Shown one piece after another: positions 5,920 to 10,478 of a stretch of DNA of 10,478 bases. Made by a program: the position numbers and the translations under genes. A model generated the notes under the pieces. It was given only the letters and a program-made list of their open reading frames with translations. It was not told the DNA's origin and searched no databases. Every line of letters begins with the position of its first letter. Within the stretch, counting starts at the first letter, position 1. The DNA is from Oscillospiraceae bacterium (GTDB taxonomy: Bacteria > Bacillota_A > Clostridia > Oscillospirales > Oscillospiraceae). The stretch covers positions 1 through 10,478 of the forward strand of contig JAILOS010000041.1 in assembly GCA_024690695.1 (NCBI GenBank). The letters run 5' to 3'.

Positions 5920-6945
5920 GTGAAACTGATCAAAACCGTGGACGCCGTGGGACAGGTGCTGTGCCACGACATTACCCAGATCATCAAGGACGAGAAGAAG
6001 GGCCCCGTGTTCCGCAAGGGGCACGTGATCCGGCCGGAGGACATCCCGGTGCTGCTGAGCGTCGGCAAGGACAGCCTCTATATCTGGGAGAACGACGAAA
6101 CCATGCTGCACGAGGACGAGGCCGCCGCGATCCTGCGGGATATCTGCCTCAGCGAGCACATGCGCGCAAGCGAGCCGAAGGAGGGCAAGATCGAGCTGAC
6201 GGCCGAGACCGACGGTCTGTTCCTCGTCGATCTCGAACGGCTGCGCGCGATCAACGCGCTCGGCGACATGATGATCGCCACGCGCTTCTCCGGCTTCGTC
6301 GTGAAAAAGGGCGCCAAGCTCTGCGGCACCCGCGTCATCCCGCTCGTGATCAAAAAGGAGCGGATGGAGCTGGCCAAAGAGCTCGCCGGCAGCGAGCCGC
6401 TGATGAAGCTGCTCCCGCTCAAGCCGAAGAAGGTCGGCGTCGTGACGACCGGCAACGAGGTCTTTTATGGGCGCATTCAGGACACCTTTACGCCCGTGAT
6501 CGAGCAGAAGCTGGCCGAGGTCGGCAGCCGGATGGTCGCCCACGTGACGCTCAACGACGACCACGAGAAGATCACCGCGGCGATCCGCGGCATGCTGGAC
6601 GATGGCTGCGACATGGTGCTGTGCAGCGGCGGCATGAGCGTCGATCCCGACGACAAGACCCCGCTGGCGATCAAAAACGCCGGCGTCCGCATCGTTTCCT
6701 ACGGTGCGCCGGTGCTGCCGGGGGCGATGTTCCTTATTTCCTACACGGAGGATGGACGGCCGGTCTGCGGTCTGCCCGGCTGCGTCATGTACGCGAAGCG
6801 CACGATCTTCGATCTCGTCCTCCCCTATCTCGCCGCGGACGTGCCCGTCACGAAGCAGTGGCTGGCCGGACTCGGCAACGGCGGCCTGTGCCTGAATTGC
6901 CCGGTCTGCCATTTCCCCGACTGCAGCTTCGGCAAGGGCTGCTGA
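5920..6945 (+). CDS. MoeA-like molybdopterin-binding protein with Cys-rich tail
   Basis: Molybdenum-cofactor protein with a MoaB/MoeA-type molybdopterin-binding domain. The GTG at 5920, behind GGAGGG, gives 341 residues; the open frame upstream of it runs through the ilvE terminator and is not coding. Residues 1-65 resemble the MoeA N-terminus (VDAVGQVLCHDI, then GPVFRKGHVI). The MoCF domain spans about 168-315, with VGVVTTGNEV (172-181), SGGMSVDPDDKTP (236-248) and GLPGC (284-288), where MoeA normally has LPGNP. The MoeA C-terminal domain is missing; instead the chain ends in C324-x2-C327-x2-C330-x4-C335-x5-C341, a likely metal or Fe-S site. It is the first gene before modABC. Similar proteins are known near clostridial Mo-hydroxylase genes. 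Metal insertion or cofactor handling is inferred. Confidence 0.88.
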   Translation: MKLIKTVDAVGQVLCHDITQIIKDEKKGPVFRKGHVIRPEDIPVLLSVGKDSLYIWENDETMLHEDEAAAILRDICLSEHMRASEPKEGKIELTAETDGLFLVDLERLRAINALGDMMIATRFSGFVVKKGAKLCGTRVIPLVIKKERMELAKELAGSEPLMKLLPLKPKKVGVVTTGNEVFYGRIQDTFTPVIEQKLAEVGSRMVAHVTLNDDHEKITAAIRGMLDDGCDMVLCSGGMSVDPDDKTPLAIKNAGVRIVSYGAPVLPGAMFLISYTEDGRPVCGLPGCVMYAKRTIFDLVLPYLAADVPVTKQWLAGLGNGGLCLNCPVCHFPDCSFGKGC

Positions 6946-6989
6946 AGCCCGCTCTCCCCCGCTGTTTTTTCCGGGATAAGCACGTAAAG

Positions 6990-7022
6990 CCGTGTTTATA
7001 TAAATTATTCCCTGAAACACGG
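6990..7022 (+). promoter_or_regulatory. Hairpin just upstream of the modA ribosome binding site
   Basis: CCGTGTTT (6990-6997) pairs perfectly with AAACACGG (7015-7022) around a 17-base AT-rich loop. It ends 1-2 bases before the modA Shine-Dalgarno site (AAGGGAGGA, 7024-7032). There is no T tail, so a role in RNA stability or translation is more likely than termination. The gap between genes is 94 bases. Confidence 0.5.
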
Positions 7023-7039
7023 GAAGGGAGGAAACAAAC

Positions 7040-7951
7040 ATGAAAAAAGCACTTGCGCTGCTGCTGGCGCTGGCGATGGTCTTCGCCCTCGCGGCCTGCG
7101 GCAGCCGACCCGCCGCGACCGGGGAGACTCCGGCCGGGAGCGGCACGAGCGAGGGACAAACGAACGAGGGCGGCGAAACCCAAACCGGGACCGGGACCGA
7201 AACCACGGTCGGGCAGCTTGATCTCATCGTCTTTGCCGCAGCCTCGCTGACCGAGTCTCTCACAGCGATCAAGGCGAACTACGAGAGCACCCATCCCGGC
7301 GTCAACATCATCTACGCCTTCGGCTCCTCCGGCGATCTCAGCAAGCAGATCAAGGCCGGCGCGGAATGCGATCTCTTCATCTCCGCCGGTCAGAAGCAGA
7401 TGAACCAGATCGACAAGAACGCCTCCGCCGAGGTAAACACCGACGGTTCCGACTTCGTCGTGGACGGGAGCCGCGTAGACCTGCTGGAGAACAAGGTCGT
7501 TCTCGTCGTTCCCGACAGCAACCCGAAGAACATCCGGAGCTTTGATCAGCTCGCAGAGATGCTCAAAAGCGGCGAGGTCCTGATGGGCATGGGCGGCGCC
7601 GGCGTGCCCGTGGGCGATTACACCAAGAAGATCCTGACCTTCTACGGGCTGAACGAGGAAGAGCTCGCCAACGCAGGCCATATCGCCTACGGCAGCGACG
7701 TCAAGGAAGTGACCACCTACGTCAAGAGCGGCAACGTCGACTGCGGCGTCATCTACGCCAGCGACGCCTTCTCCGGCCAGCTCACCGTGATCGAAGCCGC
7801 GACGAAGGAGATGTGCGGCCAGATCATTTACCCCGCCGCGCTGATCAAGTCCGGTCACCAGAGCGAGGCGGCCGCCGACTTCCTGGCCTATCTGCAGACG
7901 GAAGAGGCCATGCGGGAGTTTGAGGCCGTTCTCTTCTCTCCCGCGCCCTGA
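7040..7951 (+). CDS. modA: Molybdate ABC transporter substrate-binding lipoprotein
   Basis: Extracellular molybdate (possibly tungstate) receptor of the ModBC importer. It is 303 residues long, with a lipoprotein signal: basic start MKK, hydrophobic core, and lipobox L-A-A-C with the lipidated Cys20. Residues 21-54 form a Gly/Thr/Glu-rich low-complexity tether. The ModA fold follows with LIVFAAASLTESL, YAFGSSGDLSKQI and CDLFISAGQKQMN, which hold the oxyanion-binding serines and main-chain amides. The middle includes VPVGDYTKKIL and the CGVIYASDA segment. The C-terminus ends with the usual FLAYLQTEEAM block. The start ATG lies 7 bases after AAGGGAGGA. modB follows after a terminator-like hairpin. 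Confidence 0.96.
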   Translation: MKKALALLLALAMVFALAACGSRPAATGETPAGSGTSEGQTNEGGETQTGTGTETTVGQLDLIVFAAASLTESLTAIKANYESTHPGVNIIYAFGSSGDLSKQIKAGAECDLFISAGQKQMNQIDKNASAEVNTDGSDFVVDGSRVDLLENKVVLVVPDSNPKNIRSFDQLAEMLKSGEVLMGMGGAGVPVGDYTKKILTFYGLNEEELANAGHIAYGSDVKEVTTYVKSGNVDCGVIYASDAFSGQLTVIEAATKEMCGQIIYPAALIKSGHQSEAAADFLAYLQTEEAMREFEAVLFSPAP

Positions 7952-7959
7952 ATTCGACC

Positions 7960-8004
7960 GTCCGGGGAGCTGCGTTCTCTCTTCGTTCCTCCCCGGACTT
8001 TTCC
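7960..8004 (+). terminator. Terminator-like hairpin between modA and modB
   Basis: GTCCGGGGAG (7960-7969) pairs perfectly with CTCCCCGGAC (7989-7998) across a 19-base loop and is followed by TTTTCCC. It sits in the short modA-modB gap and leaves the modB ribosome binding site (GGAG, 8011-8014) free. The tail is short, so partial termination is likely. This would leave more modA than modBC message, matching the excess of binding protein over transporter common in ABC importers. Confidence 0.72.
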
Positions 8005-8020
8005 CTGATCGGAGCATGCT

Positions 8021-8737
8021 ATGAGTTTTTTTGAAACATACTGGGAATGGCTCACGACGACGGACCTGTTTCCTCTCTGGAACTCCCTGCGGATCGCGGC
8101 GATCAGCTGCGTGCTGGTCTTCTTTCTGGGCATTTTCTTCGCCTACTACGCCGCGAAGCTGCCCCGCTGGCTCAAGGGCGTGCTGGACGTGATCCTGACG
8201 CTGCCGCTGGTGCTGCCGCCGACGGTCTGCGGCTATCTTCTGCTGCTGCTGTTCAATACCAACCAGCCGGTCGGCGCGTTTCTCCTGCAATACGGCGTCA
8301 AGTTCACCTTCACCTGGTACGGCGGCATCCTCGCCTCGACCGTCGTCGTCTTTCCGCTGATGTACCGCACGGCGCGCGGCGCCTTCGAGAGCTTTGACAA
8401 AACGCTGGCCTACTCGGGGCAGACGCTGGGCCTGTCCAACGCCTACATCTTCTGGCGCATCCGTATGCCCTACTGCCGACAGGGCATTCTGGCCGGTCTC
8501 GTGCTGGCCTTTGCCCGCGCGCTGGGCGAGTACGGCGCGACCATGATGCTGATCAGCTATATGCCCAGGAAGACCGCAACCATATCGACCACAGTCTATC
8601 AGCTCTACAAGGGCGAGAACGTTCTCAACGAGTCCGGCTCCCTGTACTGGGTGCTGCTGAACCTGGTGATCAGCGCGGCGGTGCTGCTGAGCGTAAACAT
8701 GCTGGAGGCCCGGCAGAAAAAGGCGGTGAAGCCATGA
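8021..8737 (+). CDS. modB: Molybdate ABC transporter permease
   Basis: Membrane channel of the molybdate importer; it docks with ModA outside and ModC inside. It is 238 residues long, with five predicted membrane segments near residues 22-44, 55-78, 100-117, 155-176 and 208-227. The cytoplasmic EAA-type coupling loop is at 129-150 (AYSGQTLGLSNAYIFWRIRMP region) and ModB's ARALGEYGAT motif is at 166-174. TLPLVLPPTVCGYLL in helix 2 is also family-typical. The ATG follows GGAG by 6 bases. Its last four bases overlap the modC start (ATGA, 8734-8737), a sign of translational coupling. Confidence 0.95.
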   Translation: MSFFETYWEWLTTTDLFPLWNSLRIAAISCVLVFFLGIFFAYYAAKLPRWLKGVLDVILTLPLVLPPTVCGYLLLLLFNTNQPVGAFLLQYGVKFTFTWYGGILASTVVVFPLMYRTARGAFESFDKTLAYSGQTLGLSNAYIFWRIRMPYCRQGILAGLVLAFARALGEYGATMMLISYMPRKTATISTTVYQLYKGENVLNESGSLYWVLLNLVISAAVLLSVNMLEARQKKAVKP

Positions 8738-9777
8738 GTCTGATCGTCGATATCCGCAAGGATCTGGGCGGCTTTAAGCTGGAGGCCTCTTTTGAGGCGG
8801 AAAACGGCATCACCTGTCTGCTCGGCTCCTCCGGCTGCGGCAAGAGCCTGACGCTCAAGTGCATCGCCGGCATCGAAAAGCCCGACCGCGGCCGCATCGA
8901 GCTGGACGGGCGGGTGCTCTTCGACTCCAGAAGGCACGTCAACCTCCGGCCCCAGGAGCGCCGCGTGGGCTATCTGTTCCAGAACTACGCGCTGTTCCCG
9001 AACATGACGGTGCGGCAGAACCTGCTGTGCGGTCTGCACCGGGAAAAGGATAAAGGGCACAGGGAAGGCCGCGTGAAAGAGATGCTGCGGATGCTGCGTC
9101 TGGAGGAGCTGGAAAACCGCAAGCCGTCTCAGCTCTCCGGCGGGCAGCAGCAGCGCGCCGCGCTCGGCCGCATCCTGCTGAGCGAGCCGAAGCTGCTGAT
9201 GCTGGACGAACCCTTCTCCGCGCTGGACGCGCATCTGCGCGACTCGCTGAAGATCGAGCTGCGCGACATGCTGCTCCACTACGGGCGCGAGGTGCTGATG
9301 GTCACGCACAGCCGCGAGGAGGCCTACACGATGAGCAGCCGCATCGCCGTCATGGATCAGGGAAGGCTCCTGTGCGTCAAGGACACGAAGGAGCTCTTCG
9401 CCGATCCGGGCAGCGTGGCCGCAGCCGTGCTCACCGGCTGCAAAAACATCGCCGAAGCGCGGAAAACCGGCGATCATGAGGTCGAGGTTCCCGCCTGGGG
9501 CATCCGCCTGGAGACCGCGCAGCCGGTCGGGGACGGGCTGAAGGCCGTCGGCATCCGCGCCCACTACTTCAATCCCTCCGCCAGGCAGAACCGCTTCGGC
9601 GTGGAATTCGTCGAGACGATGGAGGAGCCCTTCGAATCGACGCTGCAGTTCCGCTGCCGCGGCCAGGACCCCGTGAGCCCCCCGATCTGGTGGCGCGTTC
9701 CGAAGGACAGGCTCCCGCAGCGCTTCCCCGAGGAGCTCGGCGTCGCTCCGGCCAATGTGTTATTGCTGTACGAATAG
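8734..9777 (+). CDS. modC: Molybdate ABC transporter ATP-binding protein
   Basis: Cytoplasmic ATPase driving molybdate import. It is 347 residues long, close to the family length. All nucleotide-binding motifs are intact: Walker A GSSGCGKS (31-38), Q-loop Gln83 in LFQNYALF, signature LSGGQ (134-138), Walker B LLMLDEP (154-160) with catalytic Glu159, D-loop SALD (162-165) and switch His192. Residues after about 235 form a C-terminal extension with VGIRAHYF, the position where ModC proteins carry a molybdate-binding TOBE domain; here that part looks weakly conserved. A stand-alone TOBE-type protein (mop) follows. The start overlaps the modB stop. Confidence 0.95.
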   Translation: MSLIVDIRKDLGGFKLEASFEAENGITCLLGSSGCGKSLTLKCIAGIEKPDRGRIELDGRVLFDSRRHVNLRPQERRVGYLFQNYALFPNMTVRQNLLCGLHREKDKGHREGRVKEMLRMLRLEELENRKPSQLSGGQQQRAALGRILLSEPKLLMLDEPFSALDAHLRDSLKIELRDMLLHYGREVLMVTHSREEAYTMSSRIAVMDQGRLLCVKDTKELFADPGSVAAAVLTGCKNIAEARKTGDHEVEVPAWGIRLETAQPVGDGLKAVGIRAHYFNPSARQNRFGVEFVETMEEPFESTLQFRCRGQDPVSPPIWWRVPKDRLPQRFPEELGVAPANVLLLYE

Positions 9778-9795
9778 AAAACAGATCCGCTGAAA

Positions 9796-9830
9796 GCGGC
9801 CCCCCCTTCCCCGAGAGCGGGGAAGGCCGC
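9796..9830 (+). promoter_or_regulatory. Long hairpin between modC and mop
   Basis: CCTTCCCCG (9805-9813) pairs with CGGGGAAGG (9818-9826) around a GNRA-like AGAG loop. An outer GCGG (9796-9799) pairs with CCGC (9827-9830) around a bulge of five C. No T tail follows, so it is not a standard terminator. It ends 4 bases before the mop ribosome binding site (AAAGGAGA, 9835-9842). It could protect or set the 5' end of a separate mop message. Confidence 0.55.
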
Positions 9831-9850
9831 ATGGAAAGGAGATTTTACCC

Positions 9851-10060
9851 ATGAAGCTCAGCGCCAGAAATCAGTTCAAAGGCAAGGTCGTCGGCATCCA
9901 GGAGGGCTCCGTCAACGGCATCGTCAAGATCGACATCGGCGGCGGCAACGTCATGAGCGCGACCATCTCCATGAACGCCATCCAGGAGCTCGGCCTCGAG
10001 GTCGGCAAGGAGGCCTACGCGGTCGTCAAGGCCACCTCCGTCATGGTCGGCATCGACTGA
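9851..10060 (+). CDS. mop: Molbindin, cytoplasmic molybdate-binding protein
   Basis: Single-domain TOBE/Mop protein, 69 residues, nearly the same length as the clostridial Mop proteins first described in Clostridium pasteurianum. Known molbindins form hexamers that bind up to eight oxyanions and act as a molybdate or tungstate store. Conserved features are the start MKLSARNQFKG, the central GIVKIDIGGGNVMSATIS strands and the closing KATSVMVGID, which supplies oxyanion ligands. The ATG lies 8 bases after AAAGGAGA. As the last gene of the modABC cluster it most likely buffers imported molybdate or passes it to cofactor assembly. Confidence 0.95.
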   Translation: MKLSARNQFKGKVVGIQEGSVNGIVKIDIGGGNVMSATISMNAIQELGLEVGKEAYAVVKATSVMVGID

Positions 10061-10072
10061 TCCATACAACGC

Positions 10073-10118
10073 AAAAGGGCGGGAGCCGAAAAGCTCCCGC
10101 CCTTTTCCTTTTTTATTT
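10073..10118. terminator. Bidirectional terminator after mop and the HD-domain gene
   Basis: A perfect 14-bp stem (10073-10086 with 10093-10106) with loop CGAAAA. The plus-strand tail is CCTTTTTTATTT; on the minus strand the stem itself ends in TTTT. The plus-strand tail overlaps the stop codon of the opposing gene, so one hairpin ends both transcripts. Confidence 0.92.
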
Positions 10119-10478
10119 CACGATGCTTTCCCCGCACAGGCGGTTGACTTCGTCCCGCAGGCGCAGCGCGGCGTCCCGGCGCCGCGCGTGGGCGGCTCTC
10201 GCCTCGACTGTCCGGCAGCGCGCTTCGCTTCCGGCAAAGCGCTCCGCGATCGGCACGCGCCGGTCCTCCCGCACGCACTTGTCCGCGAGATACAGGATCG
10301 CTGCCTCGTCGATCGGTCCGCTCTCCCAGTCGTGATGCGGTGCCGTGATCGCCGCGGTGCCGTCATAGCCCAGCTCCCGGAGCCAGGCCGCGCCCACGCG
10401 GGCGTGGTCCTTTTCCCTGCGGGCGACATCGTGCAGCAGCGCCGCCGCGGCCAGGCGCTCCTTATCGAGCCCGACGGG
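10113..10478 (-). CDS. HD-domain phosphohydrolase fragment, possible MocA-HD tail
   Basis: The C-terminal ~121 codons of a gene that enters from the right edge; its stop TAA is at 10115-10113. The frame is open to base 10478, so the start is outside. AALLHDVARREKDHA carries the His-Asp pair of HD-family metal phosphohydrolases, and a later APHHDW supplies further histidines. The first HD histidine would lie outside. EAAILYLADKCVREDRRVPIAERF matches HD domains that, in some Clostridia, are fused behind a MocA-like cytidylyltransferase for molybdenum cofactor. That fusion is an inference from the resemblance and from the neighbouring mod genes; a free HD protein is equally possible. The last ~35 residues are Arg/Ala-rich and probably helical. 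Confidence 0.75.
   Translation of the reverse strand, partial: PVGLDKERLAAAALLHDVARREKDHARVGAAWLRELGYDGTAAITAPHHDWESGPIDEAAILYLADKCVREDRRVPIAERFAGSEARCRTVEARAAHARRRDAALRLRDEVNRLCGESIVK

Noticed and set aside
6936..6970. Terminator between the MoeA-like gene and modA
   Set aside because: A 5-bp GGGCT/AGCCC stem exists, but the T run (6965-6970) lies about 15 bases beyond it, so the two do not form an intrinsic terminator.
5893..7272. 459-codon minus-strand open frame opposite the MoeA-like gene and modA
   Set aside because: It crosses two real genes and their gap and has no family match; it is an antisense shadow.
8016..8024. Two-codon ORF (ATG CTA TGA) overlapping the modB start
   Set aside because: It is likely chance: too short to be meaningful, with no spacing suited to the GGAG site.

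Overview
The window reads as chromosomal DNA from a GC-rich member of the Firmicutes, most likely a gut-type Clostridia. Genes start behind strong AGGAGG-type ribosome binding sites, promoters are clean sigma-A types (TTGACT or a close variant, 17 bp, TATAAT-like), genes end in GC-rich hairpins with T tails, and the protein families are clostridial. Only the first ~490 bases differ. They are visibly AT-richer and belong to an IS200/IS605-type insertion sequence cut by the window edge.

Layout, left to right. (1) Bases 1-493 hold the upstream part of an IS200/IS605 element, with tnpA on the minus strand and a perfect subterminal hairpin. (2) A minus-strand MATE multidrug/cation exporter (597-1958) follows, with a clear promoter at 2093-2121 but an oddly placed start codon. 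(3) Next is a regulatory triplet: an acetate/propionate-type CoA transferase (2299-3828, +), a GntR/FCD regulator (3833-4519, -) that converges on it with a 4-base gap, and a branched-chain aminotransferase (4604-5680, +) divergent from the regulator. Two palindromes of FadR/LldR type lie 21 bp apart downstream of the CoA-transferase promoter, so this regulator plausibly controls that gene. (4) From 5813 to 10106 there is a molybdenum module on the plus strand: a short MoeA-like molybdopterin-binding protein with a cysteine-rich tail, the molybdate ABC importer modA-modB-modC, and a free molbindin (mop). (5) At the right edge is the C-terminal part of a minus-strand HD-domain protein, possibly the tail of a MocA-type cytidylyltransferase/HD fusion, which would extend the molybdenum theme.

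The molybdenum genes make biochemical sense together. ModA captures molybdate outside the cell, ModB and ModC import it, Mop can buffer it in the cytoplasm, and the MoeA-like protein may handle molybdopterin or insert the metal. A hairpin sits in every gap between these cistrons except the modB/modC overlap, including a terminator-like one between modA and modB. This suggests that expression is graded within a single operon. The most useful leads are the Cys-tailed MoeA-like protein, the paired operators, the nested inverted repeats at the start of the molybdenum transcript and the MATE gene whose best ribosome binding site faces an ACG codon. Nothing here is clearly an undescribed system.
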